Positions 12,064-24,286 of a DNA stretch of 64,000 bases are shown here, piece by piece. Made by a program: the position numbers and the translations under genes. Every line of letters starts with the position of its first letter. The first letter of the stretch is position 1. Source of the stretch: Ceratodon purpureus (taxonomy: Eukaryota; Streptophyta; Bryopsida; Pseudoditrichales; Ditrichaceae); NCBI GenBank assembly GCA_014871385.1, contig CM026424.1, positions 20,427,321 through 20,491,320 of the forward strand, in the 5' to 3' direction. Below the pieces are notes generated by a model that was not told where the DNA came from, did no database searches, and saw only the letters and a list, made by a program, of their open reading frames with translations.

Positions 12064-15000
12064 ATGAATCCTCACAAGTTACCTCTCACTGATCCTATTC
12101 GGGAGAGGCGTCGAGATGATCGTCTCTTTCGCAGAGAGATTGCGCGGTACAGGATGTACAGATTAAGAAACATGCCTTGCCCTTGTACAGTATGCAATGG
12201 TAAACGGTTGCTCAAGATATACAAGGTCAGAACTCACCTTATGCGGGACAAACGCTCCCCTGCATTCCGTGTGTGGAAGGGTCCAGGCGAATACGACTCC
12301 TCTGACGCGGAGTGGGAAGCATTCCATAAGCAGAGACCAATTCATCCACACCGTGATGAAGGCATGGACATGCGATCAATGATCAGAAATAATTTTATGC
12401 GTGAGCATGTGGACGCGGAGGATCGGGTTCACGATATAGCAGTCGACGCTCTGAATGTTGCTGATGATATAGGCGAGAGAGATGACGATGCTGATAGCGA
12501 TTTCGAAGACAATGCGGCGCATCAGCGTCGTAATGATCAAGGACAATTCCAACAGCAAGGTCCTAGGAGAGAAGCTAGTTGCGGTGACGACGAAGTATTT
12601 GACCCCGGCGCGATGGAAGAGGCAATACAGGACTTATACGACAGAGCTCCTTGTTCCCAACTGGGTGCAACCATCTTCCTCAAAAATTTATTTTCTGTGC
12701 ATGGGGTTACAAATAGGTTTATACAGGATCTTCTGGCGGGTCTACATAAATATTTTCTTCCGCCTAATAACACATTGCCTAAAAGTAAACATGCTATGTC
12801 TACTCTTATTAAGAGGCTAGGTCTGGAATACAGAAACATTGACGTATGTGTGAGGGCATGTGTGCTGTTTCGCAGAAATAGATCAGGTACCGAAGACTTC
12901 ACAGAGCTGGATCGTTGCCCTAAATGTGGTGAAGCTAGATATCGGGACATGACACGGAAAAAATTTCCGAGAAAGGTACTTCGGCACTTTCCTGTGATTC
13001 CGCATTTGCAAAGAACATACCGATCCCCGTCTCTTTCAGAGCTACAACGTTGGCATCATACTTATAGAAGCACTGACGGGAAAGTAAGATTTCCAGCCGA
13101 TTGTAGAGCTTGGAAATTGGCCGAAGAGAAGTTCCCATTGGTGTTTCCTGACAAACCACCCTTCCATGGAGATCCAAGGAACGTGACATTGGCACTCACA
13201 GCTGACGGTATGAGCCCCTATAAATTATACAAGTCGACTTGGTCAACAACTCGAGTTCTATTATTCAATTACAACATTCCACCTTGGCTTACAACCAGGA
13301 ATTTTTTTATTATACTAGCATTACTCATCCCCGGGAAAGAGGCCGTTAGAGATGACAAGTTCGATGTCTACCTACAGCCTTTAGTAGGCGAGCTGCTGGA
13401 ATTGTGGGAAGGAGTGCCCTGTTTTGATGCGTACCCAGAATCTGAAAACAAGGATTTTATCTTACGCGCTATGGTTATTTGGACAATACATGATCTGCCT
13501 GGGTACGGCATGGTAGCAGGGACAGCTCATTGAGGAGGTGTGGCATGTCCGCCATGCGGTCCCCAGATGAAGGGTACATGGGCGCATGAACTGAATAAGT
13601 TCGTATACACAGGAGCAAGGAGGTGGCTCGAACCTGGGCATGGATATCGTTCAGAGATCGCGGAAAAATTCTTCGATGGAGTTGCAGAACACCGACCCCG
13701 TCCAATTCACGTGACAGCGCGCCAACAGTTGGAAGGAGCAGCTGAGTATGAACATTGGTTAACTCACAACTACCGGGGCAAGAATGATCCCCCGGATCCT
13801 TCAAAGACTCACGGTATGAAGAGGCGGAGCATACTGTTCGATCTTCCTTATTGGGAGGTTAGTGATGCTCTACTTTGTTGTTCATTATTTAATATAAGTA
13901 GTTTTAGTTGCAACTTTGTTTATTTCGACAGAGTTGTGATTGCACATCCGTCCATATGTCAGGTTTAAAAATCACCGCAATTTCTAAGGGAATAACATTG
14001 AACTGCGAATAAACCATGTCATTCTAAACGTTTTCTCGATGTGATTTTGAATATGACTAGAGGATATACTGATGGTTAATTACATCAATTACAATGTATA
14101 TGCTTATAGTTACAGTCGTTCGTCATATGAAACAATTCCACAATGGCGTAGTTACAGGGTATATGTTATTGTCCAGTGTATTCGTGATTGTACACTATGG
14201 CTTAGAAATACAAAACCTGTATGTGCAGCATCTAGAAATCCGAAACACCTTGGATGTTATGCACTGCGAAAGAAACTTGGCATTTAATACGTTAGGGTAT
14301 CTGGCGGGTGACAAAGACACGGTGCAAGTGAGGAGAGACTTGAAAAGAATGGGACTGGAACAACGGCGACATTTGTTTCTGCAGCCACATCCGAGGAAGC
14401 CCGGGAGAATGATGAAGCCTGCAGCTCCGTATGTGTTAACCTCAAACGAATTTGATACTTTCTGTTTGACCCTTGAAAGATTAAAGACCCCCTCGAAATA
14501 CGTGGGTGCAAACCTGGCAGACAATGTTCGAAAGAGGAAATGGGGGTCCCTGAAATCACATGATTGGCATGTTCTCATGCAAGGACTAATGCCATTGGCA
14601 TTGAGAGGGCTCATGCAACCCATCCCACGACTAGCTGTCATGCGTCTATGCCGAGTTTTTAGACGGCTATGCTGCAAAGTATGGGATCCCCAGGAATATG
14701 ATTCTTTGCGACAAGATGTTGCTGTCACAGAATGTTTACTGGAGATTGTGTTTCCGCGAGCTTATTTCGACGTAATGTCTCACTTTCCGCTGGAGTTGGT
14801 TGAACAGCTTCACCTATGTGGTCCAATATCAAATCGATGGATGTACCCTGTCGAGCGGTACAACAAAACTTTAAAAAAATATGTCAGGAATATGGCTAGA
14901 CCCGAGGGCTCAATTGCCAGAGGATATATCGAGGATGCCAGTAATGGATTTGTCACGGAGTACATACATGGAGTGAAAGCCGTATCGACAAGGTTATGGG

Positions 15001-16181
15001 ATCCAGAGGACGACGACGAAGACACATACGAAGTTCTGGAAGGTCGTTCAGGCCCATGGAGATTGAACGAGCAGGACCGTTCAACAGCGCACAATTATGT
15101 CCTACGTAACTCCTCAATTTTGGCTCCCTATTTCCAGTAAGTTCGAAATCCCAAATTTCCCTATTCTTAGAGGTGCAAGCCACACATCAGTTGCGATGGC
15201 TATGGTAGTTCACACCCTGCTAATCCCGAATCAATCGAGTTTGACTAAGAGAAGAAAAATAACCTACACATAGAATTCTTCCGTGACGTGCATGACTTTC
15301 AAAGGCAATGCAATATCTATCATTCACTGTTCTATATCTGTGTACGTGACTGTATACAAATGCATTGATAGTTTGTTTGAAATGCTCGTCCATTGATGTG
15401 GATTTATTTTTAATTTTTAATTTTTTTAATTTTTATTTGCAGCCAATGGGAAGAGCTCGAACGGAACGACAACAATGTTGCACCATACGATCAATGGCTG
15501 CGGAGAATAATATTTCAACGTCATACGGGAAATCCTAGCGCAGATGATTTGGATGCTGTGAAACTTTGTAGCAAACCAGACGTCAAAGCTAAAAGGTTTC
15601 GAAAGATTAAAGCCTTTGGCAACCATTATCGGGTGAGAGATGACTTGACAGAGCAGCTGAAGACATACGGCAGTGGGGTTGCGGTCTTGCATGAATGGAT
15701 AACTGAAGGAGGTGAGATTGTGAAAAAATATACCGTCGGTGAGATAACCGATATACTAGAGCTAGATTACGGAAAGCTTTTCACTCCTATCATTCTATTC
15801 AGATGTACGTGGGTAAAGGCATCCGACAACAGAGGAAACCCAACGTACATGAGGGACCGCGACGGATTCTTGATAGTGAATTTTAGACATAAAGAGCCAC
15901 GCCATAAAGACCCATTCGTATTCCCAGAGCAGTGTACGCAGGTTTTCTTCTCCGAAGAAAGGAGACGTCCTGGTTGGCAGGTTGTAATGCGAAAGGACTC
16001 CCGGTCTCGTCGAGTGGTACAGGTCTTGGAAGACGAGGAAATCATAACAACTTCTGCAGAGGCCCCTGGACTAGCCCCACCTCTAGTGAGCAATATACCG
16101 TGCAATGCTACTGCGGGTGTTGCAACAGAACTCACGGACGACAAGAACCGGCTTGCCATGGCTGACTATCCAGATGTCTAG
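12064..16181 (+). pseudogene. TNP2-type CACTA transposase with one premature stop
   Basis: Three exons (12064-13857, 14229-15136, 15443-16181) join in phase to 1,147 codons. The N-terminus has the transposase-associated cysteine motif CPCTVCNG. Next come the TNP2 catalytic-region hallmarks TADGMSPYK, the conserved FDVYLQPLVGELLELW and WTIHDLPGYGMVAG. Exon 2 has LDVMHCERN, typical of TNP2 proteins, and a DUF4218-like stretch including WMYPVERYNKTLKKYVRN. Exon 3 has a DUF4216-like region (CTWVKASDNRGNPTYMRD). An in-frame TGA at 13531-13533 interrupts the GYGMVAGTAH / GGVACPPC junction, where relatives read straight through. A single C-to-T change in CGA would explain it. Apart from that the frame is open end to end, so decay is recent. 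An in-frame TTG lies upstream, but ATG 12064 is the first Met. Confidence 0.9.
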
Positions 16182-16697
16182 ACATCGTAGACTTCATGGT
16201 ACAATTTAACTCGTTATATGTACTATTCATATTATCCAACAAAGTGTCCCCATTTCCAACGATAATTTGCATTACTATAGTGCTCACATATTGTCTTCCA
16301 TAGCAGCCTTCATGGTATTGCAGTGTTATTGTGAAATCTGTTTAGCACATATCTCAGAATTGTCATCTGCTTAATGTCTTGGTCATGACGAGAGTGTCAT
16401 TGACAGCAGTTGAGAGGTGATATAGTTCCTCAAAGCGATTGTGTCCTAACGGTAGACGGCATTCACACAGAGCATATCAGAGACCACTAACCGATTGGAG
16501 AAGGATAAAAGCAGCGATAAACCAAAAAATACGAAACTGAAAGATACAGAAAGTGAAGATACTATAAAACTGTTTATAAAACAGTGTAAGGTTGATGGCG
16601 TGAAAATCCACACGTGACAGTATATACAAGAATATAGCCTTTTTCTCACTTATTGTTTTCCATACTCCGGGGATCTACATTGGAAAACAATATCGCC
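16182..16697. other. gap between convergent CACTA genes
   Basis: No gene is supported. It holds the 3' flanks of the TNP2-like gene (plus) and the coiled-coil frame (minus). Confidence 0.4.
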
Positions 16698-17528
16698 TTA
16701 CTTCAGATTGGCAACATCCTTTGACCTTGTATTCTGGGACGGGGAATCGGCTGAACCAGGTACACATTCCCCAATGCACTCTCTATTCCGTTTTCTTCCA
16801 GACCTCGCTGAACATTGCCCCGGGGGTTTCTGAGGTAGGATTCCCAGTTCTCTAAGAACCAGCGTTTTCTGTCGATAAGGAACATGTTTGTTGATAACGG
16901 TATTCACACTAGTTAGTAAATTCTCCGTAATAGTCGCTTCCCTGCTGGATACTAACTTCTCTACAAAAAAAGTGTGGTGTTCGAAGTTGTTAGGAACCTG
17001 CGACAGTTCCCGTGATTGTATTTGCACCTGAACTTCAGCTCGCTTTGACTCACACTCTTCCTGAAAACGTTTCTCGGCAGCCTTCCGACGGTCCTGTAGT
17101 CGACGTCTTTCCTTGACTTCGTACACCTCCTGGCGAGCACGAAGAACCGAGAGAAAAAACTCATCCTTCATGTTAAAAAGCCTTTGTCTTCTAAGTGCTT
17201 TCTTCGCTCTCTTCCTGTGCTTCCTTGATGCATCCAAGTATCGAACGTATGCGGTCCAAGGGTTGAGGCAAGTGTCCGGTACCCGTGACACCGGACTTTC
17301 CTGGTCTGAAAATGTATCCCATGACGACGCGTACGTATCAACTGGATCCCATTCCGTTCGAGCAATATAGGAACCACAGTCAAATGCCTCCAGAGATTGA
17401 GCGACATGCCAAGATTCGTACCAACATATCAGCAATTGTGTCTCCAAGTACTCTTGTCTATGCCAGGTCTCACGCCATGGAAGGGCAATCACTGATGGTA
17501 AACCCTGTGCACATATTTCCGAATCCAT
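16698..17528 (-). CDS. coiled-coil cargo protein of the CACTA element
   Basis: Open frame of 276 aa preceded by a good splice acceptor (GGCAG) directly before its ATG, so it is probably the last exon of a longer gene. The first 90 residues are Trp/Tyr-rich (YLETQLLICWYESW). Residues about 105-190 are strongly basic and helical (KHRKRAKKALRRQRL, RRRLQDRRKAAEKRFQEE), as in a coiled coil, and the C-terminus is Ser/Arg/Lys-rich. I recognise no domain. Its position inside the element, convergent with the transposase, marks it as carried by the transposon rather than a host locus. A role as an additional DNA-binding or regulatory factor is only a guess from the basic composition. Confidence 0.5.
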   Translation of the reverse strand: MDSEICAQGLPSVIALPWRETWHRQEYLETQLLICWYESWHVAQSLEAFDCGSYIARTEWDPVDTYASSWDTFSDQESPVSRVPDTCLNPWTAYVRYLDASRKHRKRAKKALRRQRLFNMKDEFFLSVLRARQEVYEVKERRRLQDRRKAAEKRFQEECESKRAEVQVQIQSRELSQVPNNFEHHTFFVEKLVSSREATITENLLTSVNTVINKHVPYRQKTLVLRELGILPQKPPGQCSARSGRKRNRECIGECVPGSADSPSQNTRSKDVANLK

Positions 17529-17769
17529 CTGCCAACAAAAGGAGATATGATATAAGACAGTTGGATGTTGACGTGCACGTACACAACATATGTTACAGGC
17601 TCAGATTTCATTTCGGCATAAAGTATGAACTCAGTTACTAAGGAAGCTAATTTATTAATGATGCAATATCAGCTATGCACGGTAAGTGCCCATGTGTGTA
17701 GAAGGTACACAAAACGCAAATGCAGATGGAAAAGGGGCTGCATGGATGTATATTACTTATAGGTTGAAT

Positions 17770-18123
17770 TTCTTCTGTTTCTTCGTCGAGACCGTGGATA
17801 ACATCTTCGTCGTCATCTGAAGAGTAAGTGTGAAGAACTAGTCTTCGTGGTTTGTATGATGATACTTTTTTTTCCTCCAGTAGAACATCATCAATGATCT
17901 GTGTGTGTGTTTTATTTTTATATTTTAAAATCAATGTTTTTTCACTTAGAAATCCATATATGTTAAGATATACTCAAACAAGCCAAACATATTGCAGATT
18001 AAAACCAAGCAAAAGAATTACCGGACCATGGATGTCGATGACCATGACCCTCCCGGGACCTTCAATAACCATTTCACGGCCATACCCAGAGTCCGATCCA
18101 ACAGGTATGTATATACGGTCCAT
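17770..18123 (-). CDS. probable upstream exons of the coiled-coil cargo gene
   Basis: Two short coding-like blocks. The first starts at an ATG (18123) with MDRIYIPVGSDSGYGREMV and ends at a GTAATT donor near 18021. The second follows a CACACAG acceptor near 17901 and reads IIDDVLLEEKKVSSYK, then an acidic SSDDDEDVIHGLDEETEE. Their orientation and spacing suit 5' exons of the 16698-17528 frame. I could not find a junction to that exon that clearly preserves phase, so the link is tentative. Confidence 0.35.
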
Positions 18124-18489
18124 TCTTCCTGTTCGCTAGGATTTCTGAACCACGTCAGTGCCCGTGATACAAATAATCTGTTCAAATCTTCAGACAACCT
18201 CAAATAGCACACAAACAGAATAGCACACATGAATGACATGGAAAAAAATTGACAACATAAATAAGTAATTTCATATGAAAACTAAACATCTACCAAATAA
18301 AACGAGACGATGCCATATTCGTTTTATACGGATCAGGAACCGTGAAATGGAAACGCAGTCGAATCTACTAGGTTCTAAGTCAAAGCAGTACGTTTCTCTA
18401 TTGACAGAACAATGCACCGGTTTTAAACCAAACAAGAAAATCATGAATAAGGTGTGCGATTTACAAATGAGGGAAGAAGAGTAAAAGAG

Positions 18490-19787
18490 CGAGACTTACA
18501 GCAATGAAAAACGCAAATTTCAAAACGCAACTCCACTTCGACTTAATTCCACTGTCTGAAATGAGCGTTGGCTCTGCCGTTTGGTATCTGTGGTGAAGTC
18601 CGATGAGTTCACCGGATAATCAACAAGCCACTTTGAGTCGGAGGAGGTAAACTACTGTTATATTTTGATGCCTTCTTAATTTTTTCTATCACAGTAGTTT
18701 GTTCTACAGAATACAGAGACGTAAATGACGACGAGTGGAGAGCCCCGCAAGTAAAGTCCAGTACAGTTCATCAAAAGAGTTTGTTATCGCAAATACAAGA
18801 AGAATGTGCAGCAATACGATCTAAACTCGATGTACACTTACAAGGCGTAAACCTAACAAAAAGACTGTGTAATCGGTAAGAGACAATTGGAACTATGATC
18901 CGAGCAATGGAGGGAAAGGCATAGCCGTGTACACTGCCGGAGAGATGGACACTTGTCTCAAGCAATTTAAATAAATCATCATCGTTTCTGAATTAGAGTA
19001 AACCGTGTACATATGGTTATCCGTTTGCAATTAAAAAAAAACATTGATCACTGTATTTAAGAGTGGAATGGGAGCAGTATAAAATCACATCGGCCGTTCT
19101 TATAATACTACTTAATCAACAGCGTGATAGACCAGCAGAAACGTAGATTTCATATGACCTAGGTGATCATTCACAGAGCAATGACAAATGGTACTCGACA
19201 ATAATGAGTGATGTAGGAATGCTGGGAGGGTACATTCATTGAGTATAAGGAGCACGGACATGATGTATCATTAGCTACTGATGAGGACGACAACATCATA
19301 TTACATACATTATGAGATAATGAAGCCTCAACATGGAGTCAATCACATTTGGAGATAGGTATGTAATCAAGACGCTGATGTCTATATTCTTGTACCTAAC
19401 AGTGTTTTCTGCGAATTCAGGCTGTCACTTACTGAACGTAATAGGACATCTGGCATTGAACGCTGAATTGAAACGTTCATTCGGAATTTTTATTTTTGAT
19501 CATCACTGAGATTACAGTGACGAATAAATGGCACAAGTAGATTCTAACAACATTCTTGCTCTATTAAGCAGATGAGTTGCATGAAAAGACTGAGTGTAAG
19601 TGCGATTTTTCAGGACTATCGCACACATGTGGAGCCGGTATTTGTAATGGCATGCAATTCCTAAACTGAAACCTATATGTGCATGTCGCAGCAGTATAAA
19701 TGGACTGAACCCAACAACACCAAGAGTATATTGTGTGCAATTTATGTGATTTGCTTGCGTATGGTTGGAATCTGTAGCCGTTTTACG
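18490..19787. other. non-coding stretch within the CACTA element
   Basis: I see no supported gene. Short open frames lack domains and splice context. Confidence 0.4.
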
Positions 19788-20276
19788 ATGACTGAATCTG
19801 TGATTGACGTGGTGTTGCAGGTTGTTAAGCGTTTAGAAAATGCCCAGATGGCGGTGTGGTTAGCGGATCTAGAAATGCAGAATCTTCGGGACGAGCTCGC
19901 TACAGTTGCCGTAGGGCGGATGCGACAAGAGTGTATGGATGCACGGGCCGACTACAACCATGAACTTAATGTTCTCGCAGAATTGTTGGTTAGACTCAGA
20001 AGCCCACGCTATGTACATTCTTAGGAAGCCATTGAACGAGCAATGTCCGCACAGGTTCGGCAAGCTGCAAGACTGAGAAAAGCTGCAGCAAACCATCAGG
20101 CCTGGCGTAATAGAGAGAGGAGAGATTTATTGGAACACAAGATAGTGTTGCAAGGTTCTAGATTGGAGAGGAACAAGGCGCTAGCAGAATTAGCTCTAGT
20201 TGATTGTCACGGACCACTTGTCGATTTCGCGAAATTCGTCCTGGATGCCACTACGTCATCTGATTCTGGAGAGTAA
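19788..20276 (+). pseudogene. coiled-coil cargo reading frame with one premature stop
   Basis: One frame runs from ATG 19788 to the stop at 20276, about 160 codons, broken only by an in-frame TAG at 20022-20024. Both halves have the same helical, Ala/Leu/Arg-rich character (LENAQMAVWLADLEMQNLRD before; VRQAARLRKAAANHQAWRNR after), as expected of one coiled coil. The stop sits in a TAGG context and is explained by CAG to TAG. No domain is recognised. It could be an exon of a larger plus-strand cargo gene including the next two frames. Confidence 0.45.
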
Positions 20277-21149
20277 TTCGAAGCTGACATGTGAAGTTTT
20301 GAGTGTTTAAGAATTGTGTTTCTCTCCGGATGCTGAAGATAAAATTTTGCCATTACGGCAGTTTCTTTTATCTCGTATTGTCATCGGCAGCGTTGTGAAT
20401 CCATTCTGGTAATCATGTGCAACATAAAAACGTTTTCGAGTAACCAATGCATTGCGGTTTTTTATTGCACTCTGTTTGAACATAAGGATACAATGCACAA
20501 GAGGTATTGTAACGTAGGATGACCCCGTTTTTTATTCGAATTATGTCTTCGAGCAGATGTTGTGCTCTTCCCAAGTTTCAGCAATACTAGTTTCCTTCTT
20601 TAGATTATGTGAGTCTGACACGCATCCATATACCCATAAAGAAGAACTGGACTAGGATACGTGTAACTGCTACTGCCAGAGTCGTTTCTGCATGTAGACG
20701 TAATAGAAACGGAACGCAGACACCAGTTGGCATGTACAGTGCTCGGTATGTGTCTCTTAATTAAACTCACTGTGAAATTGGCAAGAAATGTTGCGAATGC
20801 ATTGAAAGTTACGGAAGACACAATGTGGAAGTGACCGGTATGGGCGATGACGGCAAGAAACTTCGCCTCTTAATACCAATAATTCTACTAATGGCGTTTT
20901 TGGAAATCATCCGTCACCCACTGTCTCTGAGATGACACATCACTCTAAAAGATCATGTCACGGTTGAGAAACATGTATGCATTCATTCGTTCTAAACGTA
21001 CCGCGCTATTGACCACATTCCTAGAGTACTAGAGAAGGTTTCCAGAGGTCACTATATGTGACGTCTGTGAGCATCGCTGAAGTGTGCTTTCACTGTCTAT
21101 TGTCCTCCCTTTTTATTTTATTTTTTGTTTTCATATTAGTTGTGTGAGT

Positions 21150-21818
21150 ATGGCTAACCGGGCATATGTCCAATCTTCGTTTGTTTTTCGCAATGCCAGT
21201 AAAGAAGAGGGAGACAGTGACTCCGATCACGTTGAGTATGTAACAGAATCTGCAGCGGCGTCGGAGATCATGTTACAGACGAAGTAGACGACAGATGCTA
21301 GAAGTGATATCAAGGAACAAGACGCATCCCCTGAATATGAGCAAGCTTCGGTGAATCGGGGCACTATTTGCGAGAAGACACCGCTTGTGTCTTCAACCAT
21401 TTACAATTCAGCTTTGATGCAGAGTACGCCGTCCCGACCAATCATAGGTCGACAACAAACAAAGGAGAAGAGGAGACGCACTGTGACAGTTGGAGGTGAC
21501 CATCGAAGGAGTCTGAGGATGACAATTCTAAATGCGAAGGCTCGGCTACAGGTCGTCACATCTTTTAGAATCTCAGAACAAGCACCAGCTGACGACCCAG
21601 AGTCTCCGACGGAGGATTGCATTGAATGCCCTTTATGCAAGGGGTCGGGCTTATGTCACCCTAAAGATCTGGCGCCGTCGGGAGAGCTAGCAGATGATCT
21701 AGATGGTGTGCAAAGAGAGTCTATCACTCTACCTTCCGTGGAAGATTGTGGTGAGTATAACGTTCTACCTGACGAGTTGCCACCTCTTGAGGCGCACTGG
21801 GCCACCAAGGGATATTAG
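21150..21818 (+). pseudogene. unrecognised cargo reading frame with one premature stop
   Basis: The frame opens at ATG 21150 (MANRAYVQSSFVFRNASKEE) and closes at 21818, about 222 codons, with a TAG at 21285-21287. The TAG fits a CAG to TAG change. The sequence is acidic and Ser/Thr-rich, has a basic KEKRRRTVTVGG segment, and contains a compact cysteine motif ECPLCKGSGLC that could bind a metal. No family is recognised. The position inside the CACTA element and the same type of lesion as its neighbours suggest a shared history. Confidence 0.45.
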
Positions 21819-22552
21819 GATATAGCTCTCCCGCACATAGTGGAAGTCCAGTGACATCAGTTATGAGGATTCCCATATGATTGCAAAACATGACAAAATT
21901 CTTCACCTTATTCTCCCCCTTTTCGTTCTTTTTGTTCTTCTTGTACATATTTTTACTGTGTATATTTTATTTTCCCGTACCTTCCTATGTCTTTGGATCT
22001 GCGTCATGTCATCGAATGGCATACGCTGGAATGGATGGGGCAACGGGCTTTACACAGATATCAAAGATAAGTTTATCCAGTAGACATGGTAATGTTGCGG
22101 CTACCGATTTCTGTCTGTAGAGCAAGAAAAAGTGGTGATAAGTTGGCCGTAGTATGAACAGACTATGCCACATTGTGAGTGCAACATCCTCATCCATGTA
22201 AGTGCAGCAAATCTCAATAAAATGTTTACGTATTGTCTTCCACTTTTATTCTATGAGCTTCCGATTATAGAAGATGTGACTGAATTTAAAAAATAAGAAT
22301 TGTTCTGGCTGACAATGTAAAGATATATTGTATTGGTAAAACTGGAAGTTTCAAACACAGTCATCAAACATGCAGCACCTAAGTGCACTCCAGTCCTAAA
22401 TGCCATCAACATCAGGTTTGCATTAAAATCCATAGGCTATGTCCCAGTTACAGTGATGCGCACCCTTACGCTTTTCTTTCGTAGGTTTCCTTGTCATTTT
22501 TCAAGCACGGGATTGTTTATTTCCATCAAAGTATCGATGTCTCATTTAAGTT

Positions 22553-23155
22553 GTGCACAGAAGGTTCATTCAAATGATTCTAAGACACATGTTTGTTGAG
22601 ATGTTGGAAGTAGTAGAAGAAAGGGACTTGGCAAGCAACTCCATGGCTGCCAAAGGTGAGGACAACACCGAGGGTAAGGGAGAGACGGTAAACAATCTTT
22701 TGGAAGGTCATGCTCTACCGGATGGCACTCCTTGTGAGAGTATTGGCATTCTTTCGGTCGTGGGTGACGTTCCTGCAGATGATAGTGATCCTGCTCTTAG
22801 AACCGTAGACGTGGTATCCAGCAATGTAGGTGCATCTTATACAGAAACGCCACAAGAGATGGAGGAGAATGCAAAAGGAGATTCTGGGGAGAAACCGCAA
22901 CCTCAAAAGGGACTATCAGGTCGAAGACTACGAGCTGCTCCATTCAAGAGGAAGAGGTCTCGCCCCGAACATGGCACCCCGAGTGACTCCGACTCCTCTG
23001 ACACGAAAGAAAGCCGCAAACAGAACGTGACAACAGCCGCTTGGACAGCTTGGAAGGCCAACAAACGAAATCTAGAGATGGCAACATCATTCAACAATGA
23101 GAGAGATGATCCAACTCTTGAGTGCGGAGTGACCAAAGACAGAGAACTAGAATAA
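22553..23155 (+). CDS. unrecognised basic/acidic cargo protein
   Basis: Open frame of 200 aa; the true start may be the Met at MLEVVEERDLASNS. The N-terminal half is acidic and low-complexity. Around residue 125 is a basic cluster RRLRAAPFKRKRSRPE that resembles a nuclear localisation signal, followed by a Ser/Asp run (SDSDSSDTKES). No catalytic or structural domain is recognised. It is the last frame before the right end of the CACTA element. It might be the 3' exon of a gene including the two preceding frames, but I could not prove splice phase. Confidence 0.4.
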   Translation: MHRRFIQMILRHMFVEMLEVVEERDLASNSMAAKGEDNTEGKGETVNNLLEGHALPDGTPCESIGILSVVGDVPADDSDPALRTVDVVSSNVGASYTETPQEMEENAKGDSGEKPQPQKGLSGRRLRAAPFKRKRSRPEHGTPSDSDSSDTKESRKQNVTTAAWTAWKANKRNLEMATSFNNERDDPTLECGVTKDRELE

Positions 23156-24269
23156 CGATATTGTCTGTTTTGAGATTACTGGTAGCGGGCAGTGAAACTC
23201 TAGACGTATTTTTGGACGTGAATTACTTATGCAGCTATTTTTTGATCAGGTAGTCAGAAATGAGGCCTGAGAATGCAATCTATACCGACTGGATGCACCA
23301 TCACCTAATTTGAATAGAACTACATGAAGTGGATGTTTTCGACGCAAGTCCCAATATGATGTATGCATGTGCACATACGCTGCTTTTGTGGATTGCTGCA
23401 ATAGAGACTACTATCTGAGACTGTTTGCTACTTCTCTCTTCCATGTCTCAGTAGGCGAGCTGCTGTCGAAGCAAGGTACTGTCTTCAACACATAGTTTCG
23501 GTCATGTACACAGTACAGTCAGTAGATTGAACTTCATTGCCTTCTCTTGAATCAAGTCTCAGATGATCGGCACATCGTTCCAATTTAGCTTTGTATGGAC
23601 AGAGTATGCATAGTACATGTCAAGGAGATGGTCTGCATCGAAGTTGCTATCCTCGTGGGTCCAAATTGAATTAATGTGTAGAACAGCTGAAAACATTTCA
23701 ACCACGTATGTGTTTCCTTCGCAAGCAATTAAGTAATCACCATGTCTTCCGGAAGCACTCTTTGGTGAATGACTGACTTTGTTTCCAAACTAGGTGATTC
23801 AATCATAGATGACAAAAGAAACAAACATTTCATGTATGACTCGCCTAAACTAAGACAACCTGAGCAAAATGTATCGGTAGCAATCAACGAACGAATGCCT
23901 GCATGTAAACCGTCGTTGGATTGTGCATGTCAACGGTTTTGAAGATGCAAAGTTAGATAATAGCCGCCAAAATCTACAACTACACATTTACAACTCAATG
24001 TAAGTAGTAAGTACATCTCACAGAAGTTCAAGACCGAGACATCTGAGTCAGCCAGAACTTACATTTGCCTATGAATCTATGAATCATTGAAGCGAGCAGA
24101 TGACGATGCAGTCCGTTGTGATGAGAGACTCCAGTCATTACCCAATATGACCTAGTCATCCAGGACGCAAAATGACACGGAGGATGATGTGATGCAGGGA
24201 CCCTACCATAAGGCATCCGTTAGTCACCTAGGACCGCTGCAGAATGTATTCAACATCATATTGGACCAC
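23156..24269. other. CACTA right subterminal region
   Basis: No coding region is supported. The last 150 bp hold scattered AGGACG and GGACC words that may mirror the subterminal repeats of the left end. Confidence 0.4.
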
Positions 24270-24283
24270 GATTTCTACTAGTG
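24270..24283 (-). repeat. CACTA right terminal inverted repeat
   Basis: Plus strand GATTTCTACTAGTG; inward reading CACTAGTAGAAATC. It is followed at once by the TAG target duplication (24284-24286). Confidence 0.9.
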
Positions 24284-24286
24284 TAG
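24284..24286. other. CACTA target-site duplication, right copy (TAG)
   Basis: Identical to 4104-4106, marking the insertion point. Confidence 0.85.

Larger units (their letters stand above)
4107..24283 (+). mobile_element. CACTA (En/Spm) DNA transposon, 20,177 bp
   Basis: The left end reads CACTACTAGAAATGCGG. The right end, read inward on the opposite strand, is CACTAGTAGAAATCGTGG. Both carry the CACTA signature and the CTAGAAA/GTAGAAA core usual in plant elements, and a TAG duplication flanks them. Inside are a TNP2-type transposase (plus, one premature stop) and a divergent TNPA/PttA-type gene (minus, intact model), the standard gene pair, plus further frames at 16698-17528, about 17770-18123, 19788-20276, 21150-21818 and 22553-23155. 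GTCGC/GACG-type words recur in the first 350 bp and may be accessory-protein binding sites. The element is long for an autonomous CACTA because of the extra frames. The intact boundaries suggest fairly recent insertion. It probably cannot move alone unless the transposase stop is bypassed. Confidence 0.93.
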
